53,987 nt of DNA from an uncultured Sulfuricurvum sp. (GTDB lineage: Bacteria; Campylobacterota; Campylobacteria; Campylobacterales; Sulfurimonadaceae). Shown in pieces: positions 42,302-51,396 of the stretch (position 1 is the first letter of the stretch; each line of letters begins with the position of its first letter). The notes beneath the pieces were generated by a model. It was not told the origin of the DNA and searched no databases. It saw only the letters and a program-made list of their open reading frames with translations. The stretch lies in assembly GCF_937936435.1 (NCBI RefSeq), contig NZ_CALDDG010000019.1, positions 1 through 53,987 of the forward strand. The letters are read 5' to 3'. The translations under genes were made by a program, and so were the position numbers.

Positions 42302-43242
42302 TGCCTTCTTGCATCTTCGGTCCCGTCCGTTCACGCCGTTTCGGCGTATCGCTCGGAATCGACCTCTCTCCTTCTATAAAACAATGCAATTTTGACTGCC
42401 TCTACTGTGAACTCTCACCTGCAAAAGCTATAGCCGCACAACATGAGATCATCCCGGTCGAAACGGTTATTCGCGAGTTGCAAGAGGCACTCTCCGCACA
42501 TCCGGATATTGACGTCATTACCATTACGGCAAACGGCGAGCCGACGATGTATCCTGATTTGGAACCGTTAATCGAACAAATCAATACCTTTAAAGGTTCC
42601 AAAGAGACCTTAATTCTTTCTAACAGCGCTTCTTTAAGCGATGAGAAAGTCTCGCATACTCTTTTGAAGTTCGATCAGGTCAAACTTTCTCTTGATGCTG
42701 CGTCACCGGAAATTTTTGCCAAAATAGATCGCCCTGCGGAAGGGATAGAGATCGCAACGATCATCCAAAGTATCATCCGTTTTTCACATCGGTTTAGCGG
42801 CAAACTCTTTTTGGAAGTCCTGTTTGTCAAAGGGGTCAACGATGCCCCTACCGAGATAGCCGCACTCAACCATGCTCTATTGCAAATCAAATGCGACCGC
42901 ATCGATATCGGAACTGTCGACCGTCCCCCGGCATACGCCGTCCAAGCGCTCAGCTATGATGAACTCTATTCTCTTTCGCATCTTTTTGATCCCCAATTGC
43001 CGATTCATATCGTCACCCGTTCGCATACATCGACAAAAGTCGGCAAATACACTGAAGAAGAGATTTTAACGACTCTCGACAAACGTCCTCTTACGGCAGA
43101 AGACATTGAAGCCCTTTTCGATTCAGCGTCTAAAAAGCGGTTCCAAATCCTGAAAGATCAAGGAAAAATCGTTCAAATCGAACGTTCAAACATCCATTTT
43201 TTTATTCCAAGCACGAATCTTCATCGAAAACGCTCTAAATAG
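42301..43242 (+). CDS. Radical SAM protein
   Basis: 313 aa. CNFDCLYCEL gives the C-x3-C-x2-C site for the [4Fe-4S] cluster and AdoMet; TANGEPTMYPDLE is the GGE-like motif. The remainder has a partial TIM barrel and a C-terminal helical domain. Belongs to the COG0731-like group, substrate unknown. It is coupled to hemE by overlap, so a link to tetrapyrrole metabolism is possible. A terminator overlaps its stop codon. Confidence 0.9.
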   Translation: MPSCIFGPVRSRRFGVSLGIDLSPSIKQCNFDCLYCELSPAKAIAAQHEIIPVETVIRELQEALSAHPDIDVITITANGEPTMYPDLEPLIEQINTFKGSKETLILSNSASLSDEKVSHTLLKFDQVKLSLDAASPEIFAKIDRPAEGIEIATIIQSIIRFSHRFSGKLFLEVLFVKGVNDAPTEIAALNHALLQIKCDRIDIGTVDRPPAYAVQALSYDELYSLSHLFDPQLPIHIVTRSHTSTKVGKYTEEEILTTLDKRPLTAEDIEALFDSASKKRFQILKDQGKIVQIERSNIHFFIPSTNLHRKRSK

Positions 43243-43252
43243 AGCCATTTTT
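43232..43252 (+). terminator. Terminator of hemE/radical SAM operon
   Basis: GCTCTA-AA-TAGAGC followed by CCATTTTTATT; the stem contains the stop codon of the radical SAM gene. Confidence 0.65.
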
Positions 43253-43253
43253 A

Positions 43254-43282
43254 TTGACATTTATCCCTTCATACCGTATAAT
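43254..43282 (+). promoter_or_regulatory. tRNA-Asn promoter
   Basis: TTGACA, 17 bases, TATAAT: a perfect consensus, 18 bases before the first tRNA-Asn. Confidence 0.85.
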
Positions 43283-43299
43283 TACGCCCTCATAAACAT

Positions 43300-43374
<75 letters not shown>

Positions 43375-43401
43375 TTTGTGAACCTTTTCTTTCTTTTACA
43401 T

Positions 43402-43476
43402 TCCGAATTAGCTCAGCGGTAGAGTAGGTGACTGTTAATCACTTGGTCACTGGTTCGAATCCAGTATTCGGAGCCA
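43402..43476 (+). tRNA. tRNA-Asn (GUU), copy 2
   Basis: 75 bases with CCA encoded, 27 bases after copy 1. It differs by acceptor TCCGAAT (restores a Watson-Crick pair) and by a compensated T-stem pair (ACTGG/CCAGT). Confidence 0.96.
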
Positions 43477-43685
43477 TCCCCCTTCATTCACTGTCATCAT
43501 ACAATCATCCGAAATCTAACTACTAAATTTTATACTTGTTCCTCTGTTATTTCAGCCCATCTCGTTTACATCTGTTCATTTTTTTAACACCGACTTCGAT
43601 GAAATATTTACTTTTTAGTAATAATTTTCATTAGTTTATATGATATATTTTCGCGCTTTAACTATATTCGAGATAAAGGAACTTC

Positions 43686-45221
43686 GTGAAAAAAATACTT
43701 ACCCTCTCATTATTGGCATCTTCCTTATTGGTTCCCCATGCATTTGCTGAGACTTCATTGGTCGAACGATTCGATCAACTTGAAAAAGAGATGAATGCCC
43801 TTCGTGCCGAGCTTCAATCCCTCAAAGCCGAAAATACAAAACTGGCGACTCAGCTCGCACAGCCCGTTTCATTGGAGAAAAGAAACGAAGCGATTGAAGA
43901 ACTTCAAGAGCAAATCAGCACAATCAATAAAAAGACAAACAGCAACAACCTCAAATGGGGTGTCGACTTTAGAACCAGTATCGACAATCTCAATTACAAG
44001 ATGGCAAACGGCACTACTCAGAAAAACGATGCCCTTTTCAGCAACCGTTTATGGCTCAATATGAGCTATCAGGCAAATCAACACGTAAAATTCGGCGGAC
44101 AGCTCTCCTATAACAAACTGTTCGGCGAACGTTCGATGATCAATCCGCAAAACGGAGCCATGGACAGTTTTGACTGGGTGAGTTCGGAAAACAAACAAGA
44201 CGATTCGATTCGCGTCCGTTCAGCCTATATGGATTATACAGACGAGACGTTTTTCGGCATGAACCTTCCGTGGTCGTTCGGAATCGGCCGAAGACCTTCC
44301 ACAAACGGTAAATTAATCAACTATCGAGAAGACGATTTATCAACGTCGCCGCTCGCTCACATCAGCAATGCCGAGTTTGACGGCGGAAACATCAAATTTC
44401 ATCTCGATACTGTGATCGGGTTGGAAGGTTCATCCGTTAAATTTGCCGCAGGACGTGGAATGAGTAATGCGGAACCGCGCTTTAGTTCAGCACCGTACAG
44501 TGATGCCGACGGAACCGATACCGGCAACATTACAATGTACGCACTCAATTTCGTCCCCTACAAAAATTCCAAGATCGCAACCGAACTGCAATATACTCAT
44601 GCCAACAATCTCATCGATATCAAAAATTCCGGTTTCGATCAAACAGGGGCATTCACATTAGCCAACTACGATCCGTCCATGGAAACCGTCGGATCACTCC
44701 ATCTGGCATCTGCATTTATTGCATTTACCGGCATCGGAGACGGAATCAGCCATTATTTGGATAACACCACCGTTTTTGTTAGCGGTGCCATGTCAAAAAC
44801 AGATCCTCAAGGGGGAAAAATGATGCTAGGCTCCTACGATAGCCAAACAGGATACAGCTACTGGATCGGGACGCAAATGCCTTCGCTCATTTCGGAAAAA
44901 GGAAAATGGGGGATCGAGTTTAACCACGGCAGCCGTTATTGGAGACCGTTCACCTATGGAGAAGATACTGCGATAGGATCAAAGATTGCCGTACGAGGTG
45001 ATGCCTATGAGCTCTACTTCACGGAACCGATCGTCGATGCACTCAGTTTTCAACTGCGCTATACCTACATCGATTATGATTACAGCGGAAGCAACGGCTT
45101 CTTCGGAGGACAAAGCGGAGCGCCGATGAAAATCAGTGATATCCCCTCTTCTACCGATCTTTCCGGTATCGTTGTGGACAAGGCCCAAGACATACGGGCG
45201 TATCTACGCTATAAATTTTAA
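43686..45221 (+). CDS. DUF3373 outer-membrane porin-like protein
   Basis: 511 aa. Signal peptide MKKILTLSLLASSLLVPHAFA; residues 25-80 are a coiled coil (LVERFDQLEKEMNALRAELQSLK), probably periplasmic; the rest alternates short strands with aromatic girdle residues and ends in Phe (AYLRYKF), as in outer-membrane barrels. DUF3373 proteins are widespread in Campylobacterota; the solute is unknown. Monocistronic, with its own AT-rich promoter region. Confidence 0.85.
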   Translation: MKKILTLSLLASSLLVPHAFAETSLVERFDQLEKEMNALRAELQSLKAENTKLATQLAQPVSLEKRNEAIEELQEQISTINKKTNSNNLKWGVDFRTSIDNLNYKMANGTTQKNDALFSNRLWLNMSYQANQHVKFGGQLSYNKLFGERSMINPQNGAMDSFDWVSSENKQDDSIRVRSAYMDYTDETFFGMNLPWSFGIGRRPSTNGKLINYREDDLSTSPLAHISNAEFDGGNIKFHLDTVIGLEGSSVKFAAGRGMSNAEPRFSSAPYSDADGTDTGNITMYALNFVPYKNSKIATELQYTHANNLIDIKNSGFDQTGAFTLANYDPSMETVGSLHLASAFIAFTGIGDGISHYLDNTTVFVSGAMSKTDPQGGKMMLGSYDSQTGYSYWIGTQMPSLISEKGKWGIEFNHGSRYWRPFTYGEDTAIGSKIAVRGDAYELYFTEPIVDALSFQLRYTYIDYDYSGSNGFFGGQSGAPMKISDIPSSTDLSGIVVDKAQDIRAYLRYKF

Positions 45222-45231
45222 TCACTCTGGC

Positions 45232-45252
45232 AATCTCTGCACAGCAGAGATT
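45232..45252. terminator. Bidirectional hairpin between convergent genes
   Basis: AATCTCTGC-ACA-GCAGAGATT, perfect 9-base stem between the DUF3373 gene and the convergent receiver gene. Confidence 0.65.
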
Positions 45253-45259
45253 CGCCTTC

Positions 45260-45661
45260 TCAATTATGAAGCGAATTTGTCTCCTCGTCATAATGATCAC
45301 ATTCGTACCGTTTAAATCCGTCTACCATCCGAACAATATTTTTGATCGGCGTCGGATTATTCAAACGTCGGATTTGATGTTTCTTTACACAATCGCCACA
45401 CCGTCTGATAACGCAATGAATAGCGTCACTAATTACCAGCATCGGCTGCATAGGATCGATTTGCAGAATATGGTCAACGTACTGTTGGGCATTTTCGATC
45501 GTGTTATCGATCAATACAACATCAAACGTATGCTTTTGAAATGCAATATAGGCATCGCCGAGCGACGAGGCGGTTGCAATATCGCATTTTAACTGTTCTT
45601 CGAGCAACATTTTTCGGGTTTGCAGCTGAAAACCGCTACGGTCTATGATTAATAATTTCAT
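45260..45661 (-). CDS. Degenerate response-regulator receiver protein
   Basis: 133 aa, one receiver-like fold: LLIIDRSG at the first strand and VVLIDNT with a possible phospho-acceptor Asp. The second acidic residue of the usual DD pair is Arg/Ser, and the conserved Lys is not clear (IRRLNNPTP), so normal phosphorylation is doubtful. A cysteine cluster (Cys near 103, 107, 110: CVIRRCGDCVKKH) replaces the usual helix 4 and could bind metal. No output domain. Confidence 0.7.
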   Translation of the reverse strand: MKLLIIDRSGFQLQTRKMLLEEQLKCDIATASSLGDAYIAFQKHTFDVVLIDNTIENAQQYVDHILQIDPMQPMLVISDAIHCVIRRCGDCVKKHQIRRLNNPTPIKNIVRMVDGFKRYECDHYDEETNSLHN

Positions 45662-45772
45662 GGAGGAATTATCCCCTATTATCCGTTAAAATTGATTAAA
45701 GAGTTTATAAAAGCAACTTAATAACCCATACGCTATAATAACATCGAAGTTATAGTCAGGATTCTACACATT

Positions 45773-46582
45773 TTGAGATCAATTAAATATTTTATCCACT
45801 TCCTTTTAAGCATACTCCGCCATCGACAGTTACTGACGGACCTCATAAAAAATGATTTTAAATCTCGTTATCTTCAAAACTATTTAGGTGTTCTTTGGGC
45901 TTTTATTCAACCGACGGTAACCATATTGATTTTTTGGTTTGTATTCCAAGTCGGCTTCAAATCTGCACCCGTACAAAACACCCCTTTCATCCTTTGGCTT
46001 ATTGCAGGTATTATTCCGTGGTTTTTCTTTAGCGAAGCGTTACTCTCGGCCACTAATGCGGTACTCGACAATACATTTTTAGTAAAAAAAATTGTCTTTC
46101 GCGTCAGTTTGCTCCCTATAGTAAAAATCGTTTCTGCACTTATTATTCATCTCTTTTTCTTGCTTTTCATATTTGGCATGTTTGTTTTTTATGGCTATTC
46201 TCCAAATATTTATTGGATTCAAATCGGATATTATCTGATATCTACCATCATTCTTGTACTCGGACTTTCCTGGATCACTAGTTCCGTAATCGTTTTTTTT
46301 CGAGATTTAGGACAACTCGTCAATATGATAATTCAATTTGGATTTTGGCTGACGCCTATTTTTTGGATGATTTCGATGGTTCCCGCACAATATCAATGGA
46401 TTTTTAAACTTAATCCGATTTATTACATTACACAAGGATATCGTGATTCATTAATTGACCATATTTGGTTCTGGGAAAAATCAAAAGAAACACTCTGTTT
46501 CTGGATTATTACGACTGTTTTATTTTTTCTAGGAGCACTTATATTTCGTAAACTTCGACCCCATTTCGCGGATATTTTATGA
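45773..46582 (+). CDS. ABC-2 type polysaccharide export permease (Wzm/KpsM-like)
   Basis: 269 aa from a TTG at 45773; no ATG is available and the first residues RSIKYFIHFLL fit. Six membrane helices with the family motif NDFKSRYLQNYLGVLWAFIQP at the start and LNPIYYITQGYRDSLI near the end. Such permeases export O-antigen or capsule with an ATPase (Wzt/KpsT), but no ATPase gene lies next to it. Its stop overlaps the start of the transglycosylase gene. Confidence 0.85.
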   Translation: MRSIKYFIHFLLSILRHRQLLTDLIKNDFKSRYLQNYLGVLWAFIQPTVTILIFWFVFQVGFKSAPVQNTPFILWLIAGIIPWFFFSEALLSATNAVLDNTFLVKKIVFRVSLLPIVKIVSALIIHLFFLLFIFGMFVFYGYSPNIYWIQIGYYLISTIILVLGLSWITSSVIVFFRDLGQLVNMIIQFGFWLTPIFWMISMVPAQYQWIFKLNPIYYITQGYRDSLIDHIWFWEKSKETLCFWIITTVLFFLGALIFRKLRPHFADIL

Positions 46583-47412
46583 AAATTATTCTATTTTTGA
46601 TAGTAGTGGCGGCTTCGTTATTTGGAGACGATGCTAACGATCTTATCAATAAAATAAATAACCGTTTTAGTAAGGATCCCAACAGTGTTATCATTGCCAG
46701 TATCGATAGAAATTTTCTAGTCCCCCAAAAAACGGCGTCAGAATCTAAAAAAATCAAAAAAACGCCCGTTAAACAAGTTTCTATTTCAAATCATGATACC
46801 GTTCCGACTCCGACAACCTTTATCCAATATCCATCATCGGAAACCATCAAACCGGTTGTAGGCGATGTCGCATCGCGTTATAATGTCGACCCCAATATTC
46901 TCCAAGCCTTGATTATAAACGAAAGCAACTTCGAACCGTTAACTTTCAACCTAAATTCTATAAGCGCTTCGGGAATGTCAATTCTAGCTCAACTAAAAGA
47001 ACGCTTCCCCGACCTCCGCATAAAAATGTATGAGCGTTGGGGGAAACAGTTTGCATCTCTTTATCTCGTACATACTGAAGAAAATATTGAAAAAGCCAAA
47101 TCTATTTTCGAAACATTGCGTTCCAGTCAAATCAACTTTGACAGTTCTTACATGCAAATAAATTCAATTCATTATGAAAGACTGGGATTATCAAGCATCA
47201 ATATTTTTGATCCTGCGACTAATATTGATGCAGGAGCAAAAATTTACAAAGATTGTGAAACACGATATAACGGCGATATTCTGAGAAGTATTGAGTGTTA
47301 TAACAAAGGCTCTTTTAAAGGTCAAACCTCTTATTTCAACAACGTGTATAAAACCTACCAACAGCTCGCGACCACAATTATTAATCCAAATTTTGATACA
47401 ATATCGAACTAA
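46579..47412 (+). CDS. Lytic transglycosylase (SLT domain)
   Basis: 277 aa. Signal peptide MKIILFLIVVAASLFGDD. A Lys/Ser/Thr-rich linker to about residue 95, then the SLT domain: VDPNILQALIINESNFEP with the catalytic Glu, SSYMQINSIHYERLG, and DPATNIDAGAKIYK. It cuts peptidoglycan, possibly to let the secretion machine span the wall. Placed directly ahead of gspG, 19 bases away. Confidence 0.88.
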   Translation: MKIILFLIVVAASLFGDDANDLINKINNRFSKDPNSVIIASIDRNFLVPQKTASESKKIKKTPVKQVSISNHDTVPTPTTFIQYPSSETIKPVVGDVASRYNVDPNILQALIINESNFEPLTFNLNSISASGMSILAQLKERFPDLRIKMYERWGKQFASLYLVHTEENIEKAKSIFETLRSSQINFDSSYMQINSIHYERLGLSSINIFDPATNIDAGAKIYKDCETRYNGDILRSIECYNKGSFKGQTSYFNNVYKTYQQLATTIINPNFDTISN

Positions 47413-47431
47413 ATTAAGAATAGAGATTATT

Positions 47432-47845
47432 ATGCTGAAACGTTCGGGATTTACACTGATTGAGCTCCTTGTTGTTATCGTTATTATCGGGCTTCTTGCT
47501 TCACTCGTCGCTCCAAAGTTTTTCGGAAAACTTGAAACGGCAAAAGGCAAAACTGCTATAGCCCAAATACAAATGTTGTCTACCGCTCTTGACAGCTTCA
47601 AATTAGACACCAACCGCTATCCGACTACTGAAGAAGGATTGGCAATTTTATGGGCGAACTCTGTTTCTGTAGATGGGGCTAGCGGTCCGTATCTTCCCAA
47701 ACCGGTAGAAAAAGATCCATGGGGATTTCCTTATCAATATAAAGCTCCAGGAAGCGATAATCACCCTTACGATCTGCGTTCCCTAGGTGCAGATGGACAA
47801 GAAGGCGGTGATGGTGAAAATCAAGATGTCTCGGTTTGGAAATGA
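47432..47845 (+). CDS. gspG: Type II secretion major pseudopilin GspG
   Basis: 137 aa from the Met at 47432; the longer upstream frame overlaps the transglycosylase gene and is rejected. Leader MLKRSG then FTLIELLVVIVIIGLLASLVAP: Gly at -1 and Glu at +5, the prepilin peptidase site. The C-terminal half has KDPWGFPYQYKAPG and SLGADGQEGGDGEN, the calcium-binding GspG signature. It is the main component of the pseudopilus. Confidence 0.95.
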   Translation: MLKRSGFTLIELLVVIVIIGLLASLVAPKFFGKLETAKGKTAIAQIQMLSTALDSFKLDTNRYPTTEEGLAILWANSVSVDGASGPYLPKPVEKDPWGFPYQYKAPGSDNHPYDLRSLGADGQEGGDGENQDVSVWK

Positions 47846-49491
47846 CACTTATAGGGCATCTTTTAACACAGGCAAATGCGTGTACAGCAGCTGAAATCGA
47901 ACAAGCTCTCACGTTACAGAAAGATTATGGCGGTCGGATAGGATCTATCCTTTTAAACACCGGCGCAATTACAGAAACACAATTAATAGAGGCATTAGCA
48001 CAGCAATTATCTATCGGAAAATTTTCTGATTATAAATCTTCGGAAAATATCAAACCGTCAGAAATAGGCATCAGTCTGGTTTTTTTAACCGAAAATAAAA
48101 TTTTCCCTTTTAGTGAAGAATCCAGCACGCTAAGTGTCGCGATCGCAGATCCTCTGAAAGTGGAAGAACTAGCATTTCTCGAACGTCAAATCGGCAAAAA
48201 AGTTCTCCCTTATATCGCAACTTCCGAAGAGATTCGAACGCTTCAGTCACAGTACGAAGAAACTATCTATACCGATACGGCTTTTGATATTGCGGGAGAA
48301 GATGAAGTTGACAAACTCAAGGAACTCGCGTCAGAAGCTCCGGTCATTAAACTTGTCAATCATTTATTTTCCAAAGCGGTTAGTATGCGTGCAAGCGATA
48401 TCCATTTTGAAGCTTTTAAAACAAGCATGTCGGTACGTTTCCGAATCGACGGAATGCTCCGTGTTATCGAAAATATCCCTCAACCATTTAAGCTTCCGGT
48501 GGTTGCACGTCTTAAACTTCTCTCAAAAATGGACATTGCCGAAAACCGTCTTCCGCAAGACGGCCGTATCAGTATCAAAACGGGCGGGCAAGAAATTGAC
48601 ATCCGTGCGTCCTCTGTCCCGACCGGATTCGGCGAGAGTTTTGTATTGCGTTTATTAGGCAAACAAAATGTCAGCTATTCGCTTGAATATCTGGAGTTTT
48701 ATCCCGATCATCTCAAAACATTGCGCGACATTATTAGCAAACCGAATGGAATATTTTTGACGACCGGCCCTACGGGAAGTGGTAAAACGACTACACTTTA
48801 CGCACTTCTCAATGAGCTCAATGAAGAAAGAACAAAAATTATAACGGTCGAAGACCCTGTAGAATATGAGTTGTCGGGAATTAGCCAAATTCAAGTCAAG
48901 TCTGAAATAGATTTCACCTTTGCCAATGCACTCCGCTCTATTTTACGTCAGGATCCCGACATTATTATGATCGGGGAAATACGGGATGCCGAAACCGCGC
49001 AAATCGCTATACAATCGTCGTTAACCGGACATATGGTACTCTCTACACTCCATACCAATTCCGCATTAGGTTCAATTACCCGTCTTCTCGACATGGGAAT
49101 GGAGTTTTTTTTACTCAAATCTTCTATTATCGGTTTAATGGCACAAAGACTCGTTCGTCGTCTTTGCCCTCATTGTAAAGAATCTTATACGCTCTCTCCC
49201 GAATATTATGCGGCATGGGATTTACACTCTTTACTTGCAAAGTACCCCGATATCAATCTCAATCCTTGCCGAAATGTCGGATGTAAAGAGTGCAATTTCA
49301 CAGGCTTTACAGGGCGTATCCCAATTGCGGAAATCGCCCCGTTCACACTCGAAATTCAACAAGCGTTTGAAAAAGAGAGCAATCTCGACTCACTTAGCCG
49401 ATTCGGTTATCGTACCCTCCTTGAAGATGGACTGTTAAAAGCGCTTGAGGGGCATACTACTATTGATGAAGTCATTCGAGCTGCTGGATGA
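47842..49491 (+). CDS. gspE: Type II secretion ATPase GspE
   Basis: 549 aa from the Met at 47842, which overlaps the gspG stop as ATGA; two codons upstream another Met is possible. N-terminal MshEN-type domain (IGHLLTQANACTAAEIEQAL), Walker A GPTGSGKTT, Walker B region IIMIGEIRDAETAQ with HMVLSTLHTN, and a zinc module with two CxxC pairs (CPHC ... CKEC). Drives pseudopilus assembly from the cytoplasm. Confidence 0.95.
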   Translation: MTLIGHLLTQANACTAAEIEQALTLQKDYGGRIGSILLNTGAITETQLIEALAQQLSIGKFSDYKSSENIKPSEIGISLVFLTENKIFPFSEESSTLSVAIADPLKVEELAFLERQIGKKVLPYIATSEEIRTLQSQYEETIYTDTAFDIAGEDEVDKLKELASEAPVIKLVNHLFSKAVSMRASDIHFEAFKTSMSVRFRIDGMLRVIENIPQPFKLPVVARLKLLSKMDIAENRLPQDGRISIKTGGQEIDIRASSVPTGFGESFVLRLLGKQNVSYSLEYLEFYPDHLKTLRDIISKPNGIFLTTGPTGSGKTTTLYALLNELNEERTKIITVEDPVEYELSGISQIQVKSEIDFTFANALRSILRQDPDIIMIGEIRDAETAQIAIQSSLTGHMVLSTLHTNSALGSITRLLDMGMEFFLLKSSIIGLMAQRLVRRLCPHCKESYTLSPEYYAAWDLHSLLAKYPDINLNPCRNVGCKECNFTGFTGRIPIAEIAPFTLEIQQAFEKESNLDSLSRFGYRTLLEDGLLKALEGHTTIDEVIRAAG

Positions 49492-50687
49492 AAAGTGAAT
49501 TCCGTTACGAGGCTTTAACAAAAAACGGAGACACCATACGTTCCGTATTTATCGGAACCCGTAACGAATTTCAAAACTTGTTTAAAGACAGGAATCTTAT
49601 CCTGCTACAGTACAAGGAAAATACTAAGAAACTTAAAAGCGGACGATTTACAGCGGACGATTTTAAAAGTACTATCGAAGAGCTATCCTATCTCATGGGT
49701 GCACGGATTCCGATAGATGCCAGCCTTAAACAAATGCTCTCGTCCGTTTCGAAAGAATCTCAGCGTGACTTCTTGGAGAATTTTTTAAATCGAATAAAAT
49801 CGGGTACGCCCGTTTCACTCTCTCTCAAAGAAGCTTCCGAACATGTCAATTATTCTATCGATAACCTGTCGATTCAAATCATTGCCAGCGGGGAAGAAAT
49901 CGGTGAACTTGCCAGTGCTTTGGACAAACTCAAAGAACGCCTCATCTTTACGCAAAAACTGAGTTCTGATATTAAATCGGCTATGACCTATCCCGCATTT
50001 TTGCTTATACTCAGTTTTGTAATGATTTTCTTTGTCTTTTTCTTCATTGTTCCAAAATTTTCAACGCTATTCTCACCGAAAGAATTTGAAAAACTCCCCG
50101 CTCTATCCAAATCCATTCTTACCTTTGGGCAGTTTCTCTCAGACAATACGCAAAGCGTTCTTTTCTTTCTTGCCGCTCTCGTTGTAGTAGTTCTTTTATT
50201 CGCAAAAACACTTCGCGGCCACTTTCAGAATATTTTCTTCCGCCTCCCCGTTTTAGGACGTTTTTTGACTTTAATACAGTTATCTTATGTTTTTAACTCT
50301 CTCGGAATTATGATTACCGGCGGTATCGAACTTGACCGCGCATTGCGCCAATCTGCCAAACTCGCGACGATTGCCGATTTACGGGCACTTTTCGACAATG
50401 CTCTTGCTGAGATCAAAAAAGGGCACAAACTCAGTGATACGCTTAGTTCCAGCCCCTACATTCCGCCTTCGGCTATCTCTATGATCGCGGTTGGCGAAAG
50501 TACCGCTCGTTTGGGTGATGTATGTATTCTGCTTGGAGAACGTTTTAGCGAAAACTTCCAAAAAGAAGTCAAACGTCTTTTACTCCTCTTAGAACCTGCA
50601 ATTATCGTTTTAATGGGAGCCATGATAGCCGTTGTCGTTATTTCGATTATGCTTGCAGTCCTATCAGTCAGTGATATCGTCGGATGA
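49488..50687 (+). CDS. gspF: Type II secretion inner-membrane protein GspF
   Basis: 399 aa. Two repeated cytosolic GspF domains around three membrane helices: SYLMGARIPIDASLKQML ... IASGEEIGELASAL in the first and FNSLGIMITGGIELDRAL ... VGESTARLGDVCILL in the second. It forms the platform with GspE. Starts by ATGA overlap with gspE and ends by the same with the next pseudopilin gene. Confidence 0.95.
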   Translation: MKSEFRYEALTKNGDTIRSVFIGTRNEFQNLFKDRNLILLQYKENTKKLKSGRFTADDFKSTIEELSYLMGARIPIDASLKQMLSSVSKESQRDFLENFLNRIKSGTPVSLSLKEASEHVNYSIDNLSIQIIASGEEIGELASALDKLKERLIFTQKLSSDIKSAMTYPAFLLILSFVMIFFVFFFIVPKFSTLFSPKEFEKLPALSKSILTFGQFLSDNTQSVLFFLAALVVVVLLFAKTLRGHFQNIFFRLPVLGRFLTLIQLSYVFNSLGIMITGGIELDRALRQSAKLATIADLRALFDNALAEIKKGHKLSDTLSSSPYIPPSAISMIAVGESTARLGDVCILLGERFSENFQKEVKRLLLLLEPAIIVLMGAMIAVVVISIMLAVLSVSDIVG

Positions 50688-50977
50688 GCCGTTCAGCATT
50701 TACGCTTATTGAAATGTTGGTTGTTATCGCACTCATTGCATTTATCTCATCCGTTGTTGCACCGAAAGGATTTGGGATGCTAGATTCCATGAATCGCTTT
50801 ATCGATCGCAAACGTGCAGATTTGGAGCTAGATCGTCTCCGGATGATTGCATTTTCAACTCAAAAAAACGCAATTATTTCACATCAAACCGTTCGGTGGG
50901 ACAACAATACTTCATCCCCTTTTCCTTATGATTTCGAAGGTAATATCACGGCAAAAGGGATATTGATTCACCCATGA
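50684..50977 (+). CDS. Minor pseudopilin, GspH-like (short)
   Basis: 97 aa, well below the usual 150-190 of GspH. N-terminus MSRSA then FTLIEMLVVIALIAFISSVV: Glu at +5 but Ala, not Gly, at -1. Only a short helical and strand part follows (ELDRLRMIAFSTQKNA), then a stop at ILIHP. Placed as GspH by position between F and I. It may be a natural short form or a truncated gene. Confidence 0.75.
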   Translation: MSRSAFTLIEMLVVIALIAFISSVVAPKGFGMLDSMNRFIDRKRADLELDRLRMIAFSTQKNAIISHQTVRWDNNTSSPFPYDFEGNITAKGILIHP

Positions 50978-51396
50978 AGCGAACGGCATTTTTAACTATC
51001 GAAGTCTTAATATCGCTTGTTATCATTTCGATGGGGGTATTAACCGTCACTTCAGCACTGAAAACATTGTACGGCGCTGCCGACAAACAAAAACATTACG
51101 AAGCGGCGGCGACAACTCTCCTCTCCCTGAAAGATATGCTAAGCAGTATCGATTTTGAAAAACAACAACACAAAGAAGGTAAATTAAACGGTTGGGAATA
51201 CGCTGTACACATAGAACGCATTGCATCACAACGTACCTACGTTATTAGTGATATTACCGAATTTACAGGTAATAAAGGACGTTACGAAATACAATTGTAC
51301 AAAGTCACCCTTACACTACACGATGAGAGTTTATCCAAAACATATACGATCTATCAAACCCGCTATAAACCGGTTCAGGGAACGAATAATGTCTAA
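50974..51396 (+). CDS. Minor pseudopilin, GspI-like
   Basis: 140 aa. Leader MKRTA then FLTIEVLISLVIISMGVLTVTSAL, with Glu at +5 and Ala at -1. The rest is a globular domain of mixed strands ending in YQTRYKP. Assigned GspI by order and length. Overlaps both neighbours by a few bases. Confidence 0.78.
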   Translation: MKRTAFLTIEVLISLVIISMGVLTVTSALKTLYGAADKQKHYEAAATTLLSLKDMLSSIDFEKQQHKEGKLNGWEYAVHIERIASQRTYVISDITEFTGNKGRYEIQLYKVTLTLHDESLSKTYTIYQTRYKPVQGTNNV

